NCBI GenBank assembly: GCA_947425005.1
Contig: CANDYP010000051.1
Coordinates: 1 to 8,997 of the forward strand
DNA length: 8,997 nt
Reading direction: 5' to 3'
From: Rickettsiales bacterium
GTDB lineage: Bacteria; Pseudomonadota; Alphaproteobacteria; Rickettsiales; UBA1997
Positions within the stretch are counted from its first letter, which is position 1, and each line of letters opens with the position of its first letter. Shown here piece by piece: positions 1-5,432 of the stretch. Made by a program: the position numbers and the translations under genes. The notes beneath the pieces were generated by a model that saw only the letters and a program-made list of their open reading frames with translations, searched no databases and had not been told where the DNA came from.

Positions 1-1161
1 ATCCTCTTCAAATTTTTGCTTTATAAACCTTACCGCCTCAATACTCAGGCCACCGGTTGCTTGCTTTACGATTTCTTCCACGTCTTCTTTGGTTAGGCCC
101 TCAATCTTATTAGATTGGGGTGACGCAGAAGTAGGTGTCTCAGCCTTTTCTTGTTCTTTTTTGCGGGCAACTGCATTTTTCAATTCAGACAAGAGATCTG
201 GTCTTAAAGCTGCTACTGCGGAATTTACGCTTGATGAAGATGAGCTTGATGAGGATGAACCTGATGAAGATGAACCTGATGTGGATAGGCCTGGTGAAGA
301 CGTAGCGCTTTTGGCGGCAATCGTCGACACCGTTATTCCTTGCTGATTCGTCACCGCTGCCACGATCTCCGCCACCATCTCCTCGGTGTTTGATTTATTT
401 CTGAGATTACCCTCCAAAACATATTCCACCGCTGCTTTTGAATCTTTGTAAGCCAGCAACTGCACTTGAGAGTGTACCTCTCCAAATAATCCCCGAGCCA
501 TTGCAGGGTCGAGATTGGTCATCTGATCTTGGGCTAGTTTTTTAATACTTTCTAAGAAGCTGCTAATTCCACTTAGTTCTTGAACACTTCCCCCTGGGGT
601 ATTTTTGCCTGGAGAGCTTTGAGCAAGTGAGTTGATTTTTGCTTCGTGAGTAATTGTGAGTCTGCGAGCAAGAACTCCGGAGAACATTGCCGCATCAATT
701 GGATTGGAACTAGGATTAAGCTCCGCAACATTAGCCAACTGCCCTTGTCTTCTCGCCCGTAAAGCGGAGTCAGCAACAATCGCAACACTTGATAAAATCA
801 TTGGAGCAAAAGGCAGTCCTGAAGAAAGAGCGCTAAGAGTGTTAATCCTCTCAACCACTGTTGCAGACTTAGTGACAAACTCTCCCGAAGACATCACCGC
901 CGCTGTTAGAAAAATTTCGTTAAAAGTTTTTTCAACTTTATCGCGGTAAGATTTTAAAGCTGGGCTGTTGGCGATGTGAAGCTCTTCGGCAATGCTTTGA
1001 GGAGAGAGTTTGAATTTGGGATCGACTACTAAGTTATCGGTTGTGGCTTGTGCCGCTACGGCTTGCGCTACCGGCAATTGCGAGATTCTGATTTGTTCGG
1101 CATCGATTGCGTCTAGGCGTTGGACTGATGAGGAGTAGGCTTGGGTTAGGGCTGTTAGTTT
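1..1161 (-). CDS. Hypothetical serine-rich protein, 3' end beyond the window
   Basis: I do not recognise this protein. The minus-strand frame is open from 1161 to the left edge (387 codons) with no stop, and it continues outside the window. It is mostly predicted helix rich in Ala, Ser, Glu and Val, with no signal peptide. There is one mildly hydrophobic stretch around 780-840 (LPFAPMILSSVAIVADSA). A low-complexity linker at 229-300 has 18 Ser in 24 codons, including ten in a row, followed by a charged segment rich in Lys and Glu. The codons are mixed (TCA, TCT, TCC, AGC), so this is a real amino-acid bias and not a simple DNA repeat. The frame continues upstream past a TAA at 1162-1164 to an ATG at 1309-1311. 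If that stop is real, the first usable start after it is TTG at 1075-1077. Coding status is well supported by the long open frame, but the function is unknown. Confidence 0.7.
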
Positions 1162-1311
1162 TTAGGTGAGGGGTTCGGTGGATTGGGGGGTTTGAGTGTT
1201 GGATTTAGGGAGGGTAATTAGATCGAGCTTTGCTCGCTCGCGAAGAGAGAGGCTCGTTGGGTTAGTTGCAATTATTTTTTTGGTCAGCGTGTTTTTTTTG
1301 TCGTCTCGCAT
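1162..1311 (-). pseudogene. Probable N-terminal part of the serine-rich gene, cut off by an in-frame TAA
   Basis: Starting at ATG 1309-1311 on the minus strand, 49 sense codons (MRDDKKNTLTKK...) lead to TAA at 1162-1164, and the same frame then stays open to the window edge. No other ATG, GTG or TTG lies between this ATG and TTG 1075-1077 except downstream of the stop. Codon style on both sides of the stop is alike (many C-ending codons, Pro/Thr/Gln/Ser-rich), which suggests one gene interrupted by a nonsense codon. A C-to-T change of CAA to TAA would be enough. It may instead be a sequencing error, or this piece may be non-coding. Part of it (SLSLRERA, near 1236-1260) resembles text often obtained by translating intergenic repeats, which lowers confidence. 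Confidence 0.45.
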
Positions 1312-1331
1312 TTTTATTTACTGCTGCGCTT

Positions 1332-1379
1332 GCTGCTGGGTGGGGTTACGAACCTGCCGCTGGGCGGGGTTTGTAACCC
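1332..1379. repeat. Imperfect 24-bp tandem repeat (two units)
   Basis: Units 1332-1355 and 1356-1379 share GCYGCTGGGYGGGGTT and a closing AACC, differing at six of 24 positions. The second unit forms the left part of the first well-formed hairpin and the start of the 74-bp repeat, so the tandem copy probably arose by local duplication of hairpin DNA. Confidence 0.6.
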
Positions 1380-1425
1380 CGCTCACACGTTCAGTTCTCA
1401 AGTTTAAATAGGAACCAAACGGTTT
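1352..1425. repeat. 74-bp dispersed repeat, copy 1
   Basis: Copy 1 begins ACCTGCCGCTGG and ends ACGGTTT. It matches 1740-1813 at 67 of 74 positions by eye, with no gaps. It contains hairpin 1362-1384 and a fully conserved middle, CACACGTTCAGTTCTCAAG. Two of the differences between the copies (1364 and 1382 here, 1752 and 1770 there) are opposite each other in the hairpin stem and keep base pairing. Confidence 0.85.
1362..1384. repeat. Hairpin 1: 10-bp stem, 3-nt loop
   Basis: Ten bases at 1362-1371 pair with 1375-1384 around a TGT loop, with one G-T pair (1363/1383). The core stem is GCGGGGTT against AACCCCGC. It belongs to the same family as 1427-1449 and 1750-1772 (consensus stem GGNCGGNGTT). 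No run of T follows, so it is not a typical intrinsic terminator. Confidence 0.75.
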
Positions 1426-1426
1426 C

Positions 1427-1449
1427 GGTCGGAGTTACAAACTCCGACC
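1427..1449. repeat. Hairpin 2: perfect 10-bp stem, 3-nt loop
   Basis: GGTCGGAGTT at 1427-1436 is the exact reverse complement of AACTCCGACC at 1440-1449, separated by ACA. It lies just right of the first 74-bp copy. In the second copy the matching place has only the right arm (1946-1955), because a 125-bp element sits where the left arm should be. Confidence 0.85.
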
Positions 1450-1591
1450 AGCCTGAGAAGAAGCTGATTTTAAGGGAAGTGGGCACGTATTTGCGCCGAA
1501 AATAAAAACGCAATTTGTAAAAAATTGCTGCGGGATTTTGTTTTGTTTTAACGCTTTGTTTTGACGGGAAAAATTAGGCGGAAAAAAAGTG

Positions 1592-1613
1592 AAATTGTAC
1601 GTACGTACAATTT
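1592..1613. repeat. Perfect 22-nt palindrome
   Basis: The half AAATTGTACGT (1592-1602) is followed directly by its reverse complement (1603-1613), with no spacer, and a run of T continues to 1618. It is preceded by GGAAAAAAAGTG, almost the same lead-in as the second palindrome at 2009-2030. With no loop and an AT-rich stem it is a poor intrinsic terminator. A binding site for a dimeric protein or a cruciform is possible. Confidence 0.7.
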
Positions 1614-1739
1614 TTTTTAAAACTCTGAAAACCCAACAGCCTCAAGGCGGCAAGGCCACATGCAAATTTCACTCAAAAATTACACAAAATGCTGCAAAAA
1701 ATTCAAAAAATAATTGCAACTACTGAGCAAAATATCGCC

Positions 1740-1813
1740 ACCTGCCGCTGGTCGGAGTTTGCAACCCCGACCACACGTTCAGTTCTCAAGTTTAATTAGG
1801 AACCAGACGGTTT
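1740..1813. repeat. 74-bp dispersed repeat, copy 2
   Basis: This is the second copy of 1352-1425, with seven substitutions and no gaps. It contains hairpin 1750-1772. Right after it, at 1820, starts the 125-bp inverted-repeat element, so what followed this copy originally has been split. Confidence 0.85.
1750..1772. repeat. Hairpin 3: 10-bp stem with one mismatch, 3-nt loop
   Basis: Bases 1750-1759 (GGTCGGAGTT) pair with 1763-1772 (AACCCCGACC) around TGC, with one A/C mismatch at 1756/1766. Compared with hairpin 1, the G-C pair 1364/1382 has become T-A (1752/1770), a compensatory change. The G-T pair 1363/1383 has become G-C. Confidence 0.75.
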
Positions 1814-1819
1814 TGTGAC

Positions 1820-1944
1820 TGAGCTCGTGACGAGAAACCCCCATGACCGGCATGCGCTCATCCCCCTTATCAGGGGGGCTCAACCCGAACTCAATCTAAG
1901 CCCCCCTGACAAGGGGGGTAGGGGGGTTTTTCGTCACGAACTCA
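1820..1944. repeat. 125-bp inverted-repeat element, family C6/G6, copy A
   Basis: The outer ends are near-perfect inverted repeats: TGAGCTCGTGACGA at 1820 onward against the complement of TCGTCACGAACTCA ending at 1944, each followed inward by AAACCCCC. Inside is the same core as copies B and C: C-run, TTATCA, G-run, CT, a loop with GAACTCAATCTAAG, then the mirrored arm with CCCCCCTGACAAGGGGGG and TAGGGGGG. The left arm differs from B and C in that 19 bases (1843-1861), themselves an imperfect palindrome around GCATGC, replace the TA between the two C-runs. The element interrupts a larger repeat unit, so it behaves like a small non-autonomous insertion. No protein-coding capacity is visible. 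Confidence 0.8.
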
Positions 1945-2008
1945 GAACCCCGACCAACCTGGAAATGGAGAGAAGAAATGGAGAGAAAAAAACGAAGGAA
2001 AAAAGTGA

Positions 2009-2030
2009 ATTTTGTACACGTGTTCAAAAT
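2009..2030. repeat. Imperfect 22-nt palindrome, counterpart of 1592-1613
   Basis: ATTTTG and CAAAAT flank the perfect 8-base core ACACGTGT (2016-2023), with a single T/T mismatch pair. Like the palindrome at 1592-1613 it is 22 nt long and is preceded by GGAAAAAAGTG, so the duplicated unit seems to extend from the 74-bp repeat to here with heavy divergence between. Confidence 0.6.
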
Positions 2031-2154
2031 CTTTCAAAAACCATCATCATCCCTAGAGCACCAAAGTATTCCAAGAGTTCAAAAATCGCACTTAGAAATT
2101 ACAAAAATTAGGTGAAATTTTGTTCAATTAGTAACCCCAAAACTAGCGCCAAAC

Positions 2155-3318
2155 TTACATCAATTTCAAATTCCCGTAATCCACATCGCGGTGATATTTT
2201 CTCTTCGTAAAAGCCAAGATCAGCCCGAAACAAATCGCCGTCGACATCATTGACGAGCCGCCGTAGCTGATGAAGGGCAAGGTCATTCCTTTGGTTGGCA
2301 GCAATCTTAAACTCACGCCGATATTGACTAGCGCCTGCATGGTGAACTGCATCATCAAGCCGCACAAGGCCAGATAGACGAAGGAATCTTCTTCCTCCAA
2401 GGCCCGCTTGACGATGCGCATGATGAGGTAGGCGAAAATTAGGATGATTATTGTGCAGGCGAAAATGCCGTATTCTTCGCCGACGACAGCAAAAATAAAA
2501 TCGGTGTGTGCGTCAGGAATGAATTTTTTGACCACGCCGTTGCCAGGTCCGGTGCCAAAGTACGAGCCGTTTACGAAGGCATCTAGCGATCTTTCCACTT
2601 GGTAATTTTTTCCGTCAGCATCCAAAAATTTATTAATCCGATCTTCAACGTGAGGGAAAACGATGTAAGCGCCAACGCCGCCGATCGCAATGAAGACGCC
2701 GATTCCGATGATTACCCCAATCGGCAAACCGTAAGCAAAAATCTGCACCAACCACAAGGCGGTGAAGGTGATGGTCATTCCGAAGTCAGGCTGGAGTAGC
2801 AAGAGCGAGATGATTGCTAAAAAAAGTGCGAAGGAAGTTCCGTATTTCACCCAAACAGTTTCGTAATTAAATCTTTGAAAAATGTAGGCGTTGGCAATGA
2901 CGAAGAAGGCCTTGGCGAACTCTGAAGGCTGTAGCGTGAAACCCGCAAGCGAGATCCATCTTTTAGCACCCTTAGCTTCGGCGCCGAAAAGCAAAACCGC
3001 CACCAAAAGCAAAATGACAACTCCCAATCCCACAATCGAAAAAATTTTAATTTTTTCCTGATCCAAAAATGAAATTGAGATCAGAAGAAAAAGTGAAATC
3101 ACTGCGAAAACTAACTGCTTTTTGAGAAAGAAAAATTTGTCGACGTCAATTCTTTTAGCAATCGCCGGACTAGAGCTGGCGGTCATCATCAGGCCAAAAA
3201 TAATAATGCCGAGCACGATGAGGAAGTTGATCTTGTCAATGTCGATCCACCATTTTTTGAAAATATTTAGGTAGCGACGGTCGAAAGGTTGATTAGCTTT
3301 GATGTCCCAGCTATCCAT
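2155..3318 (-). CDS. ftsW: Cell-division SEDS glycosyltransferase FtsW
   Basis: FtsW polymerises lipid II into septal peptidoglycan together with a class B penicillin-binding protein (FtsI) in the inner membrane. The 387 residues match the usual FtsW/RodA length and are strongly hydrophobic with about ten membrane segments (first near 32-47, last near 358-371). Family motifs: GAKRWI at 117-122 with LQPSEFAK at 129-136, QPDFG at 176-180, an NGSYFGTGPGNG loop at 250-261, PDAHTDFIFA at 268-277 whose Asp273 matches the catalytic Asp of SEDS enzymes, and LPFISYGGSS at 347-356. FtsW rather than RodA is preferred from PDAHTDFIFA and from overall wording close to alphaproteobacterial FtsW. ATG at 3316-3318 is the start; no Shine-Dalgarno precedes it. 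The gene stands alone here, not inside an mraY-murG-ftsQAZ cluster, and is divergent from argH. Confidence 0.93.
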   Translation of the reverse strand: MDSWDIKANQPFDRRYLNIFKKWWIDIDKINFLIVLGIIIFGLMMTASSSPAIAKRIDVDKFFFLKKQLVFAVISLFLLISISFLDQEKIKIFSIVGLGVVILLLVAVLLFGAEAKGAKRWISLAGFTLQPSEFAKAFFVIANAYIFQRFNYETVWVKYGTSFALFLAIISLLLLQPDFGMTITFTALWLVQIFAYGLPIGVIIGIGVFIAIGGVGAYIVFPHVEDRINKFLDADGKNYQVERSLDAFVNGSYFGTGPGNGVVKKFIPDAHTDFIFAVVGEEYGIFACTIIILIFAYLIMRIVKRALEEEDSFVYLALCGLMMQFTMQALVNIGVSLRLLPTKGMTLPFISYGGSSMMSTAICFGLILAFTKRKYHRDVDYGNLKLM

Positions 3319-3584
3319 GATTTTATTGGCTTTGTGAGGGTTGGAGGGGGGATAATTTTTTGGAAATTTTCTGAGATTTGCGCCGAAATTTTTGGGATTA
3401 AAAACTTCTCTTTAAAATTTTCCAATCTTTAATTCGCACCTCTTTGAAGCTTATTACTCGCGACGAGAAACCCCCCTACCCCCCTTATCAGGGGGGCTGA
3501 TCGAGTTCGGTTTAAGCCCCCCTGATAAGGGGGGTAGGGGGGTTTCTCATCCCAAATTCATCCCCCAATTCAATCCCCAAATTC
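3319..3584. promoter_or_regulatory. Divergent ftsW/argH intergenic region
   Basis: These 266 bases separate two divergently transcribed genes and so should hold both promoters. The ftsW side (3319-3460) is AT-rich with many A/T runs, but I cannot pick a convincing -35/-10 pair. The argH side is mostly filled by the inverted-repeat element B (3465-3548), leaving only 36 bases before the argH ATG. These are three loose repeats of CCCAAATTCATC (3551-3587). Transcription of argH must therefore start either left of the element and read through it, or in that short stretch. Confidence 0.5.
3465..3548. repeat. 84-bp inverted-repeat element, family C6/G6, copy B
   Basis: The arms 3465-3498 and 3515-3548 are perfect 34-bp reverse complements around a 16-nt loop (GATCGAGTTCGGTTTA). 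Each arm also contains its own hairpin, CCCCCC-TTATCA-GGGGGG on the left and CCCCCC-TGATAA-GGGGGG on the right, so the DNA or RNA could fold as one long stem or as two small ones. GACGAGAAAC at the left edge is shared with copies A and C, in the same orientation. It lies in the short argH leader region. Confidence 0.9.
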
Positions 3585-4979
3585 ATGAAAAAAAAATCCT
3601 CCAACAAAATGTGGGGCGGAAGATTTGACGCCAAACCTTCTGACTTGATGCAAGAAATCAATCAATCAATCACCTTCGATCAAAAGCTCTACAAGCAGGA
3701 TATTAAAGGCTCCACCGCCCACGCAAAAATGCTCGCTGAGGTTGGAGTTCTAACAAAAGTAGAAGCAAAAAAAATCACCGACGGCCTGAAAAAAATCGAA
3801 AAAGAAATCGAATCCGGTCAGTTCATTTTCAAAATCGAGCTCGAAGATATTCACATGAATATCGAATCACGCTTGAGAGAAATTATTGGCGACGTGGCTG
3901 GAAAGCTGCACACCGCGCGCTCGCGCAACGATCAAGTCGCAGTAGATTTTCGCCTCTTCGTGCGCGACGAAATCGACGAAGTTTTAAAATTAATTTCCGA
4001 CTTACAAAAAAATCTGGTCAAAAAAGCTGACGAAAATTTCGGCGTAATCTTGCCCGGCTTCACTCATTTACAAGTCGCCCAGCCCGTTCTTTTTTCGCAC
4101 CATTTGCTGGCTTATTTTGAAATGTTTAAACGCGACGCTTCCCGTCTTTCCGACTTACGCACGCGGATGAACGAATGCCCGCTCGGTGCTTGCGCCTTGG
4201 CCGGAACCTCCTTTCCAATCGACAGAAATTTTACCGCCAAAGAATTAGGTTTTACTCGCCCGACGGCCAACTCAATGGATTCAGTGTCCGACCGCGATTT
4301 CGCAATTGAATATTTATTTTGCCTGGCGCTCACCGCCACTCACCTTTCGCGCCTCGCCGAAGAAATTGTAATTTGGATGAGCAAAGGTTTTGAATTCGTC
4401 AAACTCTCCGACGCCTTTACTTCCGGCAGCTCCATCATGCCACAGAAAAAAAATCCCGACGCCGCAGAATTAGTTCGCGGCAAATCCGGCCGCATTTTCG
4501 GCTCGCTAATTTCACTGCTGACCACGATCAAAGGCCTCACCCTCACCTATTCCAAAGACATGCAGGAAGACAAAGAGCCGGTTTTTGACGCGAGCGAAAA
4601 TTCTCGCCTGTGCCTGCGCGCCATGTCTGGCATGGTCGCCGACATGAAAGTAAATCAAGACAAAATGTTGAAAATGGCGGGAAGCGGCTATTCCACTGCA
4701 ACCGATCTGGCTGACTGGCTGGTAAAAAATCTAAAAATTCCTTTCCGCGACGCCCATCACGTGACCGGAACAATCGTCAAAATGGCTGAGAATAAAGGCG
4801 TTGACCTGCATGAGCTCAAGCTTTCTGAAATGCAAAAAGTTGAGAAAAAAATCTCGGCGGGAATTTTTGAAGTGTTAAGCGTGGAAAATTCTGTAGCGAG
4901 CCGCACCAGTCTCGGCGGCACTTCGCAAGTGCGCGTCAAAGAAGAAATCGCCAAAGCGAAAAAGTTTTTGAGCAAATAA
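3585..4979 (+). CDS. argH: Argininosuccinate lyase
   Basis: ArgH splits argininosuccinate into arginine and fumarate, the last step of arginine synthesis, as a cytoplasmic homotetramer of the fumarase/aspartase superfamily. The 464 residues match the family norm. Visible landmarks are MWGGRF at 9-14, DIHMNIE at 88-94, HTARSRNDQV at 109-118, GFTHLQVAQP at 158-167 (Thr160/His161, the acid/base region) and the flexible signature loop GSSIMPQKKNPD at 281-292 with catalytic Ser283. ATG 3585 is chosen; the ATG at residue 9 is a possible alternative because many homologues start just before MWGGRF. No Shine-Dalgarno is seen before either. The stop (TAA) is one base before the next gene's ATG, so the two are likely co-transcribed. 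Confidence 0.96.
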   Translation: MKKKSSNKMWGGRFDAKPSDLMQEINQSITFDQKLYKQDIKGSTAHAKMLAEVGVLTKVEAKKITDGLKKIEKEIESGQFIFKIELEDIHMNIESRLREIIGDVAGKLHTARSRNDQVAVDFRLFVRDEIDEVLKLISDLQKNLVKKADENFGVILPGFTHLQVAQPVLFSHHLLAYFEMFKRDASRLSDLRTRMNECPLGACALAGTSFPIDRNFTAKELGFTRPTANSMDSVSDRDFAIEYLFCLALTATHLSRLAEEIVIWMSKGFEFVKLSDAFTSGSSIMPQKKNPDAAELVRGKSGRIFGSLISLLTTIKGLTLTYSKDMQEDKEPVFDASENSRLCLRAMSGMVADMKVNQDKMLKMAGSGYSTATDLADWLVKNLKIPFRDAHHVTGTIVKMAENKGVDLHELKLSEMQKVEKKISAGIFEVLSVENSVASRTSLGGTSQVRVKEEIAKAKKFLSK

Positions 4980-4980
4980 A

Positions 4981-5112
4981 ATGAAAAAAATCTTCTGCCT
5001 ATTTTTACTCTCCCTCTTCGCCCTCACCGCCTGCGGCCGCACCGGCCCCCTAGAATATCCCGAAGGCCAAAAACGCCCAAAATTTGACAAGGTAATTGAC
5101 GAGGTAAACTAA
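4981..5112 (+). CDS. lptM: Small LptM/YifL-like outer-membrane lipoprotein
   Basis: This is a 43-codon gene starting one base after the argH stop. The product has a lipoprotein signal (MKK, then a hydrophobic stretch to residue 17) with lipobox LTAC, so Cys18 would be lipidated. Residue +2 is Gly, not Asp, which favours outer-membrane sorting. The mature part begins CGRTGPLEYPEGQKRP, matching the CGxxGPLYxP pattern of LptM/YifL (LPAM_2 family), a short lipoprotein known in Escherichia coli to help assemble the LptDE lipopolysaccharide translocon. From general knowledge, alphaproteobacteria often place such a gene directly between argH and lysA; here lysA is absent. The tail after Pro33 is short and charged. 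Function in this organism is inferred. Confidence 0.85.
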   Translation: MKKIFCLFLLSLFALTACGRTGPLEYPEGQKRPKFDKVIDEVN

Positions 5113-5130
5113 AACCAAACTACTGCACAA

Positions 5131-5162
5131 TTGACATTATTTTTTCCTCGTTAAAGTATTTT
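5131..5162 (+). promoter_or_regulatory. Candidate sigma-70 promoter for the DUF2335 module
   Basis: A perfect TTGACA lies at 5131-5136 in the gap after the lipoprotein gene. Possible -10 boxes are TAAAGT at 5152-5157 (15-bp spacing) or TATTTT at 5157-5162 (20-bp spacing); neither spacing is ideal. The position, 28-38 bases before ATG 5190, is sensible for a start site with a short leader. Confidence 0.4.
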
Positions 5163-5189
5163 ACACGACTCACAACCCATTCAAAAATT

Positions 5190-5432
5190 ATGAAAATCAA
5201 ACAGAAGAACACTCGATCTACAGCATGGCATCCGTTTCTAACTGGATTTGGAAGTGTTTTGGATATTTCTGCGAGCAACTTTTCTACCACCTACTCTAGA
5301 ATAAGTTCTAGACCAGATCGAGAAGCAATCGCCGCAGATTGGAAAACTGTCGGACAAGTAATGCAGCAATCTCTAAACCTCATCACCAACAACAAATCAC
5401 CAGAAAAACATGACCACAGAAATGGACAGTAA
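5190..5432 (+). CDS. Small unknown protein paired with DUF2335 protein
   Basis: The product has 80 residues and no signal peptide or membrane segment. It opens with a basic stretch (MKIKQKNTR), then WHPFLTGFGSVLDI at 13-26, a Ser/Thr/Tyr-rich middle and DWKTVGQVMQQSLN near 50-63, and ends in a polar, charged tail. I recall similar short proteins with a W-P-FLTG-GSVLD opening directly upstream of DUF2335 genes in other bacteria, but no function is known to me. Its last 23 bases overlap the next gene in another frame, which suggests translational coupling. A perfect TTGACA box lies upstream. The overlap and motif recall support a real gene; no biochemical role can be given. Confidence 0.7.
   Translation: MKIKQKNTRSTAWHPFLTGFGSVLDISASNFSTTYSRISSRPDREAIAADWKTVGQVMQQSLNLITNNKSPEKHDHRNGQ

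Larger units (their letters stand above)
1312..2154. other. Gene-free repeat island between ftsW and the serine-rich gene
   Basis: No frame on either strand across these 843 bases gives a convincing protein. A plus-strand frame at 1815-2111 only reads through palindromic repeats. The region holds three related 23-nt hairpins, a 74-bp sequence present twice 388 bp apart, two 22-nt palindromes in matching positions, and a 125-bp inverted-repeat element inserted in the second unit. The rest is AT-rich sequence with many A and T runs. I see no tRNA, rRNA or clear promoter in it. Confidence 0.75.

Noticed and set aside
89..346. Acidic 85-residue plus-strand frame rich in Asp and Glu
   Set aside because: It is the complement of the Ser-rich linker of the minus-strand gene (TGA/AGA triplets read as Asp/Glu in another frame) and has no features of its own.
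1212..1262. Possible Rickettsia-type palindromic element inserted in a gene (SLSLRERA region)
   Set aside because: Only a 5-bp hairpin (CGAGC-TTT-GCTCG) is seen, with no long inverted repeat and no second copy in the window; too weak to call.
1196..1411. 71-residue plus-strand frame with a hydrophobic middle
   Set aside because: It runs opposite the N-terminal part of the minus-strand gene and into the hairpin repeats; the Cys/Trp/Arg-rich end is translated repeat.
1592..1618. Rho-independent terminator at the perfect palindrome with T-run
   Set aside because: The stem is AT-rich and loopless, and no gene on the plus strand ends before it.
1820..1944. Remnant of an insertion sequence with transposase
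   Set aside because: The element is 125 bp with no coding capacity, and no transposase gene is in the window; only a non-autonomous element can be proposed.
1330..1962. CRISPR array
   Set aside because: The repeats are only two units 388 bp apart and are palindromic; there is no regular repeat-spacer pattern and no cas gene.
1815..2111. 98-residue plus-strand frame
   Set aside because: It begins inside repeat DNA and reads through the 125-bp inverted-repeat element (SPPDKGGRGVF is a translation of the C6/G6 repeat).
4875..5090. Minus-strand frame covering the lipoprotein gene
   Set aside because: It is antisense to the end of argH and to the lipoprotein gene, whose signal peptide and lipobox are far better support.
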